Below, piece by piece: positions 47,439 to 57,256 of a stretch of 64,000 nucleotides of DNA. The DNA comes from Erythrobacter insulae (GTDB lineage: Bacteria > Pseudomonadota > Alphaproteobacteria > Sphingomonadales > Sphingomonadaceae). The translations under genes and the position numbers were made by a program. Positions within the stretch are counted from its first letter, which is position 1. Each line of letters begins with the position of its first letter. The notes below the pieces were generated by a model. The model was not told where the DNA came from. It ran no database searches and saw nothing but the letters and a program-made list of their open reading frames with translations. The stretch spans positions 1,368,501 to 1,432,500 of the forward strand of contig NZ_VHJK01000001.1 in the NCBI RefSeq assembly GCF_007004095.1, read 5' to 3'.

Positions 47439-47487
47439 GCGCCTCGTTTTGCGATTGGTCACTCCCCTCCAATTGCGAACGAGGCGC
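47439..47487 (+). other. long hairpin downstream of the GG-leader gene
   Basis: A 19-bp stem with one bulged T and two G-T pairs joins bases 47439-47458 to 47469-47487; arms begin GCGCCTCGTT and end AACGAGGCGC, with a 10-nt loop. It is 62 bp past the stop, and the following TCCTGTTTG is not a good U-run. Either a protective 3' structure or an RNA-level regulator. Confidence 0.55.
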
Positions 47488-47567
47488 TCCTGTTTGCATT
47501 CGCGCTGTTCATGCGGCCGCTGAATTGTTAGCGTTGGCCAACAATTTCGGTCACGGAGAGCCAAGAC

Positions 47568-48449
47568 ATGTGCGATGAAGCAAAACTCAAGAACTGGGCC
47601 AAAGAAACAATCAGTCGCCGACAGTTTGGCGCTCTGGCCGGGGCAGCGGCGGTGGTTGCCTGCGCCCCTACCTCCGGTGACGGAGAAGAATTGCCTGGCA
47701 GCTTTTCCATGCTGAGCGATGCCGTTTCCTTCGACACAGAAGATGGCACGTTGGACGGGTTTCTTGTTTATCCCGAGAAAGGCGAACAATATCCCGGCGT
47801 AATCCTGTGGCCGGATATTGCCGGGGTCCGTCAGTCAAAGATGGAAATGGCGATGCGATTGGCCAGTGAAGGTTACGCCGTTCTGATCGTCAACCCTTAT
47901 TACCGCGATGTTTCAGGCGAACAGTTCAAGGATTTCGCCGCATTTATCGAGGCCGATGGTTTCGCCAAAGTCGGCCCATGGCGTGAAAAACTAACCGCCG
48001 AAGCGATCCAGCGCGATGCGAAATCCATTGTCGCCTGGCTCGATGCACAGCCTCAAATCGATACGTCACGCGGTGTTGGCACACAGGGATATTGCATGGG
48101 CGGACCGTTCACGGTGTGGAGCGCCGCCGCAGTGCCCGATCGCATCAAAGCGGCGGCCAGCTTCCATGGCGGAGGCTTGGTGCGGGAAAATGATCCCATG
48201 AGCCCGCACAATCTGCTTGGCGATGCGCAGGCCAGCTTCCTGATCGCGGTCGCGCAGGACGACGACGCCGAAGCGCCGGACGTCAAAACCACCTTTGCAG
48301 AGGCTGCCGAAACGGCGGGACGCTCGACAAAGGTTGATGTGTACGCCGGCGATCATGGTTGGACCGTACCTGACAGCCCGGCCTATGCCGAGCCAGCGGC
48401 GGAAAAAGCCTATGCTGATCTGCTCACGCTCTATTCGGAAAACCTGTAA
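47568..48449 (+). CDS. Tat-exported dienelactone hydrolase family protein
   Basis: A 293-aa alpha/beta hydrolase. The N-terminus has a twin-arginine motif SRRQFGALAGAAAVVACAP that also looks like a lipobox, so it may be a Tat lipoprotein. The DLH triad is visible: the nucleophile Cys in GYCMGG, an acid in DDDAEAPD, and His in GDHGW. The substrate is unknown; the family opens lactone or ester bonds. Convergent with the NDUFA9-like gene. Confidence 0.87.
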   Translation: MCDEAKLKNWAKETISRRQFGALAGAAAVVACAPTSGDGEELPGSFSMLSDAVSFDTEDGTLDGFLVYPEKGEQYPGVILWPDIAGVRQSKMEMAMRLASEGYAVLIVNPYYRDVSGEQFKDFAAFIEADGFAKVGPWREKLTAEAIQRDAKSIVAWLDAQPQIDTSRGVGTQGYCMGGPFTVWSAAAVPDRIKAAASFHGGGLVRENDPMSPHNLLGDAQASFLIAVAQDDDAEAPDVKTTFAEAAETAGRSTKVDVYAGDHGWTVPDSPAYAEPAAEKAYADLLTLYSENL

Positions 48450-48467
48450 GCAGGCCAGCCTGATCGA

Positions 48468-49433
48468 TTAATCGGCGGCGCGCTCTTTGGCCCGCTCATT
48501 GCTGCGGCCAAACCGGCCAAACTTGCGATAGCGGGTCATCCATTTGTCGAGGAACAATCCGAGCGGGCGGGGCTCTATCCCAAGCTCGGCAAAGGTGCGG
48601 TGCTCGCCAGAAACGGTGCTGCCGGGTTTCAGCAAGGTCCATTGATCCTTGCTCATCGGAGTTCCCGGAAGACTGGCAAATAGTGATGATACACCGTCGG
48701 GCATCGCTATGAAGCGACGGCTGCGGCCTTGCGCTTCGGCGATGCGTTCGTTGATCTCCATCATCGAGAGCTGCTCAGGCCCACCGAGTTCGTAGATATG
48801 GCCGCCATGCGTTGCAGGATCTTCGAGCGCGACAGCAATCGCTTCGGCTATGTCATCTGCAAACACGAGCTGCAATTTCGCATCAGGACCGAATACCGGC
48901 AAGACCGGCATCATTTCGATCATCTGTCCGAACATGTTGAGGAAATTGTCGTCTTTACCGAACACGATGGATGGGCGCATGATTGTTGCATTGGGAAAGG
49001 CGGCCAAGACGTTTGTCTCGCCCTTGGCCTTGCCGCGGGCATAGGCCGCGCTGGACCCTGCATCAGGCCCGATGGCGCTCACGTGCACAAAGCCTTTGAC
49101 ACCTGAAGATTTGGCGAGCCGCGCCATGGTGCCGGGCGCCTCCCCCATCAGCTCTTCGAGGTCGCCCGAAAAGGCGCCCACGAGGTTCACGACATAATCT
49201 GCACCCTGCAACGCCGCAGCCACGCTATCATCATTCGTGATATCGCAACGCGCAAACTGCAATTGTCCAAGGTTAGCCAGAGGCTGAAGCGCATGCGCCT
49301 TTTCAGGGCTGCGGCTTGCAATGCGCAACCGGGCCCCGCGTTCCAGCAGGCTTTGAGCGACATAATTGCCAATATAGCCGCTTCCACCAAAAACGGTGAC
49401 GAGCTTGTCAGAGAGAGGCGAAGTTTTGGTCAT
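48468..49433 (-). CDS. NDUFA9-like NAD(P)-binding protein
   Basis: A 321-aa atypical short-chain dehydrogenase/epimerase. The Rossmann start VTVFGGSGYIGNYVAQSLLE is typical of the complex I NDUFA9 subgroup, as are FVHVSAIGPDAGSSAAYARG and MRPSIVFGKDDNFLNMF. The catalytic Tyr-x3-Lys is reduced to a Tyr-Ala-Arg-Gly-Lys-like segment, fitting a role as a complex I-associated or quinone-biosynthesis protein. The ATG at 49433 is preferred to 49457, which has no SD. Confidence 0.85.
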   Translation of the reverse strand: MTKTSPLSDKLVTVFGGSGYIGNYVAQSLLERGARLRIASRSPEKAHALQPLANLGQLQFARCDITNDDSVAAALQGADYVVNLVGAFSGDLEELMGEAPGTMARLAKSSGVKGFVHVSAIGPDAGSSAAYARGKAKGETNVLAAFPNATIMRPSIVFGKDDNFLNMFGQMIEMMPVLPVFGPDAKLQLVFADDIAEAIAVALEDPATHGGHIYELGGPEQLSMMEINERIAEAQGRSRRFIAMPDGVSSLFASLPGTPMSKDQWTLLKPGSTVSGEHRTFAELGIEPRPLGLFLDKWMTRYRKFGRFGRSNERAKERAAD

Positions 49434-49630
49434 GATCGTATGGTCCCGTGCGCTCATGGGTTCGAATTAGAGTGCCATTGCTTCAATGCGGTTCATTGGG
49501 CAAGCGTTCCCGGCCTTGAAATGCGTATCGCCCTATACGAACGACGTTGACAGGCAGGCGCGCAGCCCGCTGCTGGGGCTGATCTTGGTTTTGTGTTTGG
49601 CGCGTCTTAGCGGGCCTATCGCGGCGTTGA

Positions 49631-52600
49631 TCAGCGCGACAGCAGGCGTGTGATCGTGTCAATTAGCTCGTTGCCGCCAGCGGGTTTGAAAATGACGCTG
49701 ATGGCGCGATTTTTCATCTTTGCCGGGTCCAGCCCGGTATCACCCGATATGAGTATGGCTGGAATCTTTTGCCCTGCATGTTTTCGCGCATTTTCAATGA
49801 TGTCCAGCCCGTTGCGTGCCGTGCCGAGGTGGTAATCTGTGACGATGATATCGAATGCATCGGGCTCCATCTCCGCAAGAAGACCATCGACCTCTTTGGG
49901 AGAGCTCGCGGCGAAAACTTTTAGATTGGGGCGTGCCGCCAGCCGGAATTTTGTGGATTTGAGAACGGACGGATCATCATCCACCAACAGGATTGCGCAA
50001 TCGCTGGTCAATGGCGCAGGTCGTTCGTCTTCCAACAGCTCGTTTTTGGGCAACAGCACATTGCTCAATGGCAATGTGAACGAGAACGTTGAGCCTTTGC
50101 CAAATTCCGATTGCACATCAATCTGGCTGCCGATCATTCGAGCGGCCTGATTCGCAATCGCCAAGCCAAGTCCGAGCCCGACTCCGGCTTGCTGCGGGTC
50201 TCTTCCAACCTGGTAGAATTCGTCGAAGATATGCGACAATTGATCGGCTGGAATACCGGGCCCTTCATCCCGGACTTCGATCAAGACTTCGTGGCTGACA
50301 ATCTGCGAAACAACATCGACGCGGCCCTTGTCGGTGAACTTGATTGCATTGCCGATCAGATTCTGAAGGATCTGTTGCACCAGATGAATGTCCGAATGAA
50401 CGATCCGGGCATCGATCTTGCGGGAAAGCTTGATACCCTTCTTTTCCGCCTCTGGCTCGAGGCTTGCGCACACCTTGGCTACAGCGGCGTCCAGATCGAT
50501 GTCCTCCAGCTCGACTGTCACCGCATCGGCTTCCAGCTTTGAAATATCGAGCAGCGAATTCAGCAGATCGCGCAGATTGGCAAGAGACACGCGCTGCTCG
50601 TCGACGATGTCCAAAATGTCGGGATCACCGACCTTTGATCTTAAAGCTTCGGTGAGCATAGCGAGAGACTGGAGTGGTTGACGCAGGTCATGGCTGGCGG
50701 TGGCAAGAAACCGCGATTTTGCTGCCAGGGCTGCTTCGGTTTCCGCCTTGGCATCGCGTACGTCGCGCACTGCCTTTTGATGTTCCCGAACATCGCGGAT
50801 GGCCACGCAGACCATCGCTCCGCTTTCGGTTTCGACCGGGCTCAGGCCGACCTCAATCGGCACTTCTTCGCCGCTCGCAAGCAATGCCCAAAGCTCCAGA
50901 TCCGAACCCATCGGCCGAACGCTCATATTCTCCATATAGCTGCTGCGATGCGAGACATGACGCTTGCGAAAACGCTTTGGCATGAGGTCTTCTATGCGTT
51001 TGGTAAGCAGTGCCTGACGGTCGTATCCGAAGAACTGCTGTGCTTGCGAATTCGTAAGCGCGATGTCGCCTTTCTGATCTACCAGTAGCAAAGGGTCGGG
51101 CGCATTCTCGAAGAGGCTTCTGAAGCGCGCTTCGCTTGCCTGCAATCGCCGCTCATTCTCGACCCTTCGGCTGATATCGACGAAAGTAACAATGACCCCG
51201 CCCGAACGCATTTCAGCCGCCCGATACGGCGCGATCCGCATCAGGTACAGCGCCCCGTCCTGACCGATGATTTCCCGCTCTACCGGGCTGGATGCGCGTG
51301 ACACCGCATCCACATCGGCAAGGAAATTTGCGTCTTCGAACTTTTGCCTGATATCGACAATTGGGCGGCCGATATCGGCGTCGATCAAATTAAACAGACG
51401 CTTTATTGAAGGCGTGAAGCGTCCAACCTGATGCTTGGTGTCGAGCAAGAGCGTCGCAATCCCCGTGCTTGATACGAAATTGGTCAGATCGTCGTTCACG
51501 TCCGCCAATTCTTCGACTTTGTTTTTGAGCTGGTTGTTGACCGTCGACAGCTCCTCATTCATCGCCTGCAGCTCTTCCTTGGAAGTCTCGAGCTCCTCGT
51601 TTGAGGACTGCAATTCCTCGTTAAGGGACATCATTTCCTGATTGGACGCCTGCAATTCCTCGTTGGTGGATTCCAGTTCTTCCAGGCTGATCTGGAGGTC
51701 TTCCTGTGCATCGCGCAGCTTCGTTTCCAGATCGCTAACCGCCGATTGATCGATTGGTGATGATGGGATCGGCGTTCCGGCCGGTGATTTTTGTGTTGGA
51801 ACCTTCTCAAATGTCACCAGGAAAAGCCGTTCCGTTTCACCCGATACAGCCATTGGCTTGATCGAAATCCGCGTTTTTGCATGAGTTGAACCATGCTGAA
51901 GTGAGACGTCGTTAATGATTACCGGTCCCGCAGAACCGATGGCGTTTTTCAAACCGGTTCGGAGCTCTCTGCGTAATTCCGGATGGGCTAGGGACAGCAG
52001 ATCCTGAGTTGGCAGGCCGCTTGGCTGCTCTAGGAAATCCGACGTCGGCCCCATGAAATACAACACTTGATGTTTGGCGTTGGTCAAGACCGCGGCCGGG
52101 GCGAAATTGCGCAGCAATTGTTGCTGCATAATTTCACGGATCCTCGCCGTTTCTTTCGGGCGACCGGCTGGCAGAATTCCGACATTCACGCCGCGTGTAC
52201 GCAGATTGTTGACTGGAAAATTGACGCCAAGACTACGCTCGGTCGCGAGCTTGCGGAATATCCGTGATGTTTTGTCGACCGGCTCAAACAAACCCGACAA
52301 TTGGCTTGTCCCTTCGGAGCGACCAAGGAACAGGATGCCGCCATCATTAAGCGCGAAATGAAAATACCCGATGACTTTGTCCTGCAATGTGTTTTGCAGA
52401 TAGATCAGCAGATTGCGGCAACTCACCAGATCGAGTTTTGAAAACGGAGGGTCGCTGATCACATTTTGCTCGGCAAAAGTGACCGTTTCGCGCAGCCCGC
52501 TTCTAATCAAATACGATCCGTCCTGCTTGATAAAAAAGCGATTGATCCGCTCTTCCGGGATATGCGCAAGCAGATTGGACGCGTACATTCCGGTCCGTCC

Positions 52601-53659
52601 TACCGCCAGCGCATCTTCATCGATGTCGGTGGCAAACACCTGTATCGGACAGTCTTTGTGTGCAGTTTCGCAATGCTCGATCAAAAGCATAGCGATTGAA
52701 TAGGCTTCTTCCCCGGTGGCGCAGCCTGGAACCCAGACGCGGATAGGTTCGCGGTCCGGTTTTGCCGCGACCATTTTCGCAAGAACTTTGGTATCCAGCG
52801 TTTCGAACGCTGCAGGATCGCGGAAGAAGGACGTCACATTGATGAGCAGGTCGCGATAGAGTTCCTCGGCTTCTTTGGCGTCATCCTTGAGGTAAGAGAG
52901 GTAATCGGACAAGGAATCGATGCCGCGTAAACCCATCCGGCGGAGGATGCGCCGCCCCAGAGTTCCGGTCTTGTAGCCCCTGAAATCATGTCCAATGCGT
53001 GCTTGCAGCAAAGCTATGATCGACGTCAGGCTTTCGGTATCATTGGCAAGGATCGCATCGGGATCCTGCCCTGCCTCGTGACGCATATGTTGATGAACAA
53101 GGAAGTCCTTGATCTGCGCAGGCATGTCCTCGACCGGGCAGACGATATCAACCATGCCCGTTGCTATTGCAGCGCTTGGCATTCCATCAAATTGGGCGGT
53201 CTCGGGCGTTTGGGCGAGGGTAATTCCTCCTGCCCCTTTGATTTCGCGAATGCCCGCACTGCCATCGCTGCCTGTGCCGGAAAGGATTAGCCCGACCGCG
53301 CCATGTTCGCGCTGCGATGCAAGCGAACTGAAAAACATATCGATCGGCATCCGCACGCCATGGGTGCGAACAGCCTCGCCCAATTCGAATGTATTGTCAG
53401 CTATAGTCAGGCTGGCGTTCGGGGGGATCACATAGACATGATTGGGTTCAATCGTTGCGCCATGCTCGATCTGTTTCGCCGGCATTTTGGTATGCTTATC
53501 CAGAATTTCGGCGGTCATACTTTGGTGGGAAGGATCGAGATGCTGAATGACGACAAAGGCCGCGCCCATATCTTCAGGGACGTTGTCAAAGAATGATTTG
53601 AGTGCGTCTAGGCCTCCAGCGGACGCCCCAATTCCGATGATCGGAAAATCAGTTTTCAT
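49631..53659 (-). CDS. CheB-CheR-PAS hybrid sensor histidine kinase with receiver
   Basis: A 1342-aa signalling protein. Order: CheB methylesterase (residues ~1-190; S13 in GIGASAGG, H40 in VIQHLDP, and GTGSDGS), CheR methyltransferase (~210-480), a long coiled coil rich in EELQSSNEELETS (~650-735), two PAS domains, HisKA with SHDLRQPL (~990), HATPase, and a receiver (~1220-1342) with DDD and the phospho-Asp in IIVTDYHLG. Open frame extends to 53842, but GGGAG precedes the ATG at 53659 and CheB starts right there. Targets are unknown; it lies divergently from the LuxR gene. Confidence 0.92.
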   Translation of the reverse strand: MKTDFPIIGIGASAGGLDALKSFFDNVPEDMGAAFVVIQHLDPSHQSMTAEILDKHTKMPAKQIEHGATIEPNHVYVIPPNASLTIADNTFELGEAVRTHGVRMPIDMFFSSLASQREHGAVGLILSGTGSDGSAGIREIKGAGGITLAQTPETAQFDGMPSAAIATGMVDIVCPVEDMPAQIKDFLVHQHMRHEAGQDPDAILANDTESLTSIIALLQARIGHDFRGYKTGTLGRRILRRMGLRGIDSLSDYLSYLKDDAKEAEELYRDLLINVTSFFRDPAAFETLDTKVLAKMVAAKPDREPIRVWVPGCATGEEAYSIAMLLIEHCETAHKDCPIQVFATDIDEDALAVGRTGMYASNLLAHIPEERINRFFIKQDGSYLIRSGLRETVTFAEQNVISDPPFSKLDLVSCRNLLIYLQNTLQDKVIGYFHFALNDGGILFLGRSEGTSQLSGLFEPVDKTSRIFRKLATERSLGVNFPVNNLRTRGVNVGILPAGRPKETARIREIMQQQLLRNFAPAAVLTNAKHQVLYFMGPTSDFLEQPSGLPTQDLLSLAHPELRRELRTGLKNAIGSAGPVIINDVSLQHGSTHAKTRISIKPMAVSGETERLFLVTFEKVPTQKSPAGTPIPSSPIDQSAVSDLETKLRDAQEDLQISLEELESTNEELQASNQEMMSLNEELQSSNEELETSKEELQAMNEELSTVNNQLKNKVEELADVNDDLTNFVSSTGIATLLLDTKHQVGRFTPSIKRLFNLIDADIGRPIVDIRQKFEDANFLADVDAVSRASSPVEREIIGQDGALYLMRIAPYRAAEMRSGGVIVTFVDISRRVENERRLQASEARFRSLFENAPDPLLLVDQKGDIALTNSQAQQFFGYDRQALLTKRIEDLMPKRFRKRHVSHRSSYMENMSVRPMGSDLELWALLASGEEVPIEVGLSPVETESGAMVCVAIRDVREHQKAVRDVRDAKAETEAALAAKSRFLATASHDLRQPLQSLAMLTEALRSKVGDPDILDIVDEQRVSLANLRDLLNSLLDISKLEADAVTVELEDIDLDAAVAKVCASLEPEAEKKGIKLSRKIDARIVHSDIHLVQQILQNLIGNAIKFTDKGRVDVVSQIVSHEVLIEVRDEGPGIPADQLSHIFDEFYQVGRDPQQAGVGLGLGLAIANQAARMIGSQIDVQSEFGKGSTFSFTLPLSNVLLPKNELLEDERPAPLTSDCAILLVDDDPSVLKSTKFRLAARPNLKVFAASSPKEVDGLLAEMEPDAFDIIVTDYHLGTARNGLDIIENARKHAGQKIPAILISGDTGLDPAKMKNRAISVIFKPAGGNELIDTITRLLSR

Positions 53660-54135
53660 GCCACTCATCTCCCGTGCGTGATCCTTGGCGAGCGCCACTT
53701 TTTTACATCTTGATACAACCTGGCAGGGCAAAATGTAAACTGGCAGCCGCCAATCTTGGCAATCACGCCCGGACAAAGACGCCGCTTTCATACGGACTCT
53801 CGAAAGGGATTTTTGACATTTAAGGGCAGTGTTTAACCGCATTTCATCGGGGGAGATCGGGCCCGCTTTGACAGAATGCCGTCCTGCGATTCCGGCAATT
53901 CAACTCGCAAGAAAAGCCGGCCTGGCCCGATGCCAAAATTTACAATCGCGCCGGTTCTGACGACCCTCAAATCGACCGGCAGATATGTCAGGTGCGCGGC
54001 GTGGTTGAACTGGACGAGTGGCACAATCTCGCGGCCTGCTTCGCCGCTCGCGTGGCTGGCGACATGGCAAGTTGATGCGATTGGCCGTTAGATTGATCGC
54101 CCCGCGTGATCAGCTGCGCATAGGGACATGACCGT
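53660..54135. other. 476-bp divergent intergenic region
   Basis: It separates the hybrid kinase from the LuxR gene. Short open frames here lack SD sites and recognisable domains, so I call no gene. No terminator or clean palindrome was seen. It must hold the promoters of both regulators. Confidence 0.5.
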
Positions 54136-54897
54136 ATGCTCATTGATGGCAAAACTCTGCCAATTGAGGCTCTGCGGGCGGTCACGCCCTTCGTGAACAC
54201 CACACACGTGCCCAAATTTTCATGCGAGGTTCCATCTGTTATGTTGAAAAATTACCTCCAGCCTGTTCCATCCTCGACCGAGCCTGCAAGAAAGCCGGTC
54301 GATCAACCCTGTTTTGATGCTGATATCATGGCCGACCCGTCTTTGACGCGTCTGGTCGATGCGGCTTGCGAATGCTGGCGTTCATTCGATGGCAAATCCC
54401 GTGCGTTCGTGGACAGGCAAGGGCGATGGCTTGCCTCTGATGCCAAAGCGAAGTCGCTTGTGGCTGATAAGGCAACGGGCATCGTTTTGGTGAATGGGAT
54501 GCTGCGCGCGGTCAAAGAGGAGCAGGCAAACCTCGACCGATTGCTTTCAGTCGGCACCAAGCGCGAGGCACTGGTTCTCAAAAAGGCTTTTGGCGAAGGG
54601 CACATTCTCCTCGAGACAAATTCATTCGATCCGAAGATCGTCGGGCTTGTCTTGAAGGATACTGACGATGCGAAATCGCTCAATTTTGCCAGCTTCGAGG
54701 CTGCATTCGGTCTGACGCCGTCCGAAGCGAATGTGATGCGGCTGATCCTGAATGGGCACTCGGCATCGGAGGCGGCCGAATTGCAGGGCCTGTCTGTCAA
54801 TACTGTCCGCGCCCATCTGCGCCATTGCTATGACAAGCTGAATGTCTCCACGCGCGAGGAGATGTGGCGCGTAGTCCATCCCTATCAAATCGGATGA
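54136..54897 (+). CDS. LuxR-family transcriptional regulator
   Basis: A 253-aa protein. The C-terminal GerE/LuxR HTH is LTPSEANVMRLILNGHSASE then LQGLSVNTVRAHLRHCYDKL. The preceding ~180 residues are a sensor-like region with no family I can name; they contain FVDRQGRWLASDAKA, as in some PAS-like regulators. An alternative ATG at 54241 exists. It lies directly upstream of the Fap-like operon on the same strand (214-bp gap) and next to a hybrid kinase, so it is the prime candidate regulator of that operon (inference). Confidence 0.82.
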   Translation: MLIDGKTLPIEALRAVTPFVNTTHVPKFSCEVPSVMLKNYLQPVPSSTEPARKPVDQPCFDADIMADPSLTRLVDAACECWRSFDGKSRAFVDRQGRWLASDAKAKSLVADKATGIVLVNGMLRAVKEEQANLDRLLSVGTKREALVLKKAFGEGHILLETNSFDPKIVGLVLKDTDDAKSLNFASFEAAFGLTPSEANVMRLILNGHSASEAAELQGLSVNTVRAHLRHCYDKLNVSTREEMWRVVHPYQIG

Positions 54898-55111
54898 TTC
54901 AGCTGGACCAAAAATAACAGTGAAAATTTAGGTGTATAGTCAAATTTAATTAGTCTGATCTGACGATGCGAATCGAAACGAATCGATTTAGTTAATAATT
55001 GAACAATAAAAATCAAAAATAATTCAGGGTTGTGAATACGTACCTTTCGAAGCGGATTTGATGCTTCGTGAGGCGTGGATGATCGTTTGTATCTTATTCG
55101 GAGCCTGAGTG
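54898..55111 (+). promoter_or_regulatory. AT-rich promoter region of the Fap-like operon
   Basis: 214 bp, AT-rich in the first 130 bp. A 6-bp stem CGAAGC/GCTTCG (55048-55068) lies in the probable leader. No clear -35/-10 pair could be fixed. GGAG at 55100-55103 serves the first gene. Confidence 0.45.
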
Positions 55112-55594
55112 ATGAGAGAATTTGAAAAATCGGCTCACGTCACGAGTTTTTCATTCGGGTTTGCCTGCCTGTTGGCTGCCGGTTGTTTGCACGCGCCATT
55201 GGCCGCTCAGCCATCGGCCACCGATGATATCGAGCACAAGGGCACGATTATTGTCCTGCGCGATGTGCCGTATGGGAACGCCCTTCATCGGCCAGCCCAG
55301 GCTGAGCCGCTCCGTGTGAGAACCGGTCCTGACGCGATTATCCTGGCAAGCGTTGCGCGTGGGCTGGAACCGCTAACAAATGATCAGCAGGCTTCGATTT
55401 TCGGCAGCACGCAGGAATCCGTGGTTGCCCGGACTTTCAGCAGTCTTGGTGATTTGCGCAACACCGAAACCGCACTTGGCGCAGGCATTTCCCAACAGCG
55501 CGGTGGTGGCAGCAGCGGCGCGATCTCTAGTGCGATCGCCCAGATCCCTTCAGTCGGCGCGATTGTGCGAAACGCGACCGGAGGCGGGCAATGA
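55112..55594 (+). CDS. small exported protein in the FapA position
   Basis: A 160-aa protein with a signal peptide (a hydrophobic stretch then LAAQ). The mature part is low in aromatic residues, with ILASVARGLEPLTNDQQASI and a Gly/Ser-rich segment RGGGSSGAISSAIAQIP; the C-terminus is VRNATGGGQ. No family recognised. FapA of Pseudomonas, the first gene of its operon, is also small and exported, so the position suggests a chaperone-like role. The ATG at 55112 has GGAG 8 nt upstream, a better fit than the GTG at 55109. Its stop overlaps the next start (ATGA). Confidence 0.6.
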   Translation: MREFEKSAHVTSFSFGFACLLAAGCLHAPLAAQPSATDDIEHKGTIIVLRDVPYGNALHRPAQAEPLRVRTGPDAIILASVARGLEPLTNDQQASIFGSTQESVVARTFSSLGDLRNTETALGAGISQQRGGGSSGAISSAIAQIPSVGAIVRNATGGGQ

Positions 55595-56199
55595 AAACCT
55601 CCTGCTCGCTTTGCCTTATATTCGCAATTTCAGCTGTGACCGCCCCTGCACAATTGGCCGCGCAGGATCTGGCCGAGGCGCAAGATACCGTTGAAGTCGC
55701 GGCTGGTCAGGCAGAGGGCGCGACCGGACGGATTGCGATCAATCTCGCCGCGGGTTCTGGCAATCAACAGGCGGGCGCAGCAGCCCTCGCCATTGGGGAG
55801 ATTTCCCTCGCCGGAATTACGCTCGATCAGTTCGGTGGCTCCGGTGATGTCGGCGATCGCAGCACGCAAATCATTATCGGCGCCAGCGCAATGTCGAACC
55901 TTAACGGACTCGCCAGTGTGAACATCAGCGCCGGCGCGAACAATCAATCTGCCAACCTGTTCGGGTTGGCCATCGGAAATGGCGGCGCATTGACGGATCT
56001 GGCTTTGTCCCAGTCCCGCGCCCCGACAGGACCGAGAGCGGCAGCTGAATTAGACCTCAGCCCCCGGAACGACACGATCGACATAGCTGGCGATGCGTTC
56101 CTTGGTGGCAGCGGTTTGCTTCAGGTGAACGTCATCGGCGGCGAGAGGAATTCCTCTGCCAATACGTTTGCTCTTTCCATTTCGGGAAACAGCAATTGA
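55591..56199 (+). CDS. FapB-like secreted amyloid-type subunit
   Basis: A 202-aa exported protein (signal to about residue 25, LAAQ). It has three copies of a N-x3-G-x2-N-x3-N motif: RIAINLAAGSGNQQAGAAAL (47-66; last Asn replaced by Gly), VNISAGANNQSANLFGL (110-126) and VNVIGGERNSSANTFAL (179-195). Regular Asn/Gly/Gln repeats with hydrophobic flanks resemble Fap fibre subunits. The first of two repeat proteins, and the smaller, as FapB is. It overlaps the upstream gene by 4 bp. Amyloid formation is inferred from pattern and context only. Confidence 0.7.
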   Translation: MKTSCSLCLIFAISAVTAPAQLAAQDLAEAQDTVEVAAGQAEGATGRIAINLAAGSGNQQAGAAALAIGEISLAGITLDQFGGSGDVGDRSTQIIIGASAMSNLNGLASVNISAGANNQSANLFGLAIGNGGALTDLALSQSRAPTGPRAAAELDLSPRNDTIDIAGDAFLGGSGLLQVNVIGGERNSSANTFALSISGNSN

Positions 56200-56218
56200 C
56201 CAACCAAAGGAGTACGAA

Positions 56219-57241
56219 ATGAAGAAATTTCTACTAGCAACCGCAGGGACTGCAGCATTGATCGCTGGGCCCGCTTTCGCTCAAGATGATGGCCATAGCG
56301 GTGTCGAAGTTGATCTGCGTTATGCCAACAACATCGACACCAGCGTGACGACAGACGTTACCTATACCAAGAACGTGGCGCTGCGCGGCACGGTTCGGAT
56401 CGATGGGGATATCGATATCGATAGCTCTGCTGTAGCGGTAACCGATGCCAAGCAATTGCTGACCGGAAATCTCGTCAACTATCGTGAAGAAAACGAGATC
56501 AATGCGGAGAACGGTTTCGTTGATCCTGTGTTTGGTCCGGGCTGGAGCGAAGCAGGTGACGATCCTAACGACAACCTCATCGATGGCATGATGCAACCGC
56601 AAATCCGCGCGGGGTATTTCGCGCCGATCATCAACACGGTTGATACTTTCGATCTGGACTCGAGCGGAAACCTTGGCGTGAACCTCGGCGCCGGGTATTT
56701 CAACATGCAGATGAATGCGGCAACGCTTGCGGTCTCCTCGGATTCCAATGAGGATGCCGAAGGTGGCTGGGCAGAGGCATCAACCACGTCGCTGCAATCG
56801 CTGCTTGGCGTACGTCAGGCTGCTACACCTGGTTTCACCGCGCCTGGAGATGATCCTGAACAAGGCGGTGACAACAATAACTTCCGTGATCGCAATTCGG
56901 TCCTTGGAGGTTCGGTGAACGGTTCCGGTAATATCGGAGTCAATGCCGCTGCGGGTACTTTCAACCAGCAGTCGAACCTGATGACGTTGGCCGTGGCGAC
57001 TGATGCCGTGCTGGCAGAGGCCAATGCTGGCCTTGTCCAATCAGCATTCCTCAGCAGCGTCGAGCAACAAGACAGCATCAATTATGTTGCTGGTCCGACG
57101 GTTGCAGGTGCTTCGGGTAACATCGGCATCAACTTCGCATCCGGTGTTGGCAACCAGCAGCTGAACTCTCTGACCATCGCTTCGTCGCAAGGCGCAAGCG
57201 GCGGCAATGGGAACGGCGGTGGAGGCGGCGACCCCGATTAA
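56219..57241 (+). CDS. FapC-like secreted amyloid-type subunit (major)
   Basis: A 340-aa exported protein (signal 1-22, AGPAFAQ; AAGGAG upstream). Three repeats of the same motif lie at residues 149-172 (LGVNLGAGYFNMQMNAAT), 236-259 (IGVNAAAGTFNQQSNLMT) and 299-322 (IGINFASGVGNQQLNSLT), with longer, acidic, low-complexity linkers between them and a Gly-rich tail (326-337). Three repeats plus long linkers is the FapC pattern. A strong terminator follows, so this gene and fapB would be made in excess over the export genes. Confidence 0.72.
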   Translation: MKKFLLATAGTAALIAGPAFAQDDGHSGVEVDLRYANNIDTSVTTDVTYTKNVALRGTVRIDGDIDIDSSAVAVTDAKQLLTGNLVNYREENEINAENGFVDPVFGPGWSEAGDDPNDNLIDGMMQPQIRAGYFAPIINTVDTFDLDSSGNLGVNLGAGYFNMQMNAATLAVSSDSNEDAEGGWAEASTTSLQSLLGVRQAATPGFTAPGDDPEQGGDNNNFRDRNSVLGGSVNGSGNIGVNAAAGTFNQQSNLMTLAVATDAVLAEANAGLVQSAFLSSVEQQDSINYVAGPTVAGASGNIGINFASGVGNQQLNSLTIASSQGASGGNGNGGGGGDPD

Positions 57242-57256
57242 ACGCCTACTTCCGCT

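Noticed and set aside
53876..54091. Open frame of 71 codons in the kinase-LuxR gap
   Set aside because: No SD, odd composition, no domain.
55591..57241. Curli-type (CsgA/B) subunits
   Set aside because: The repeats do not match the curlin Sx5QxGx2NxAx3Q pattern, and no csgG-like gene is near.
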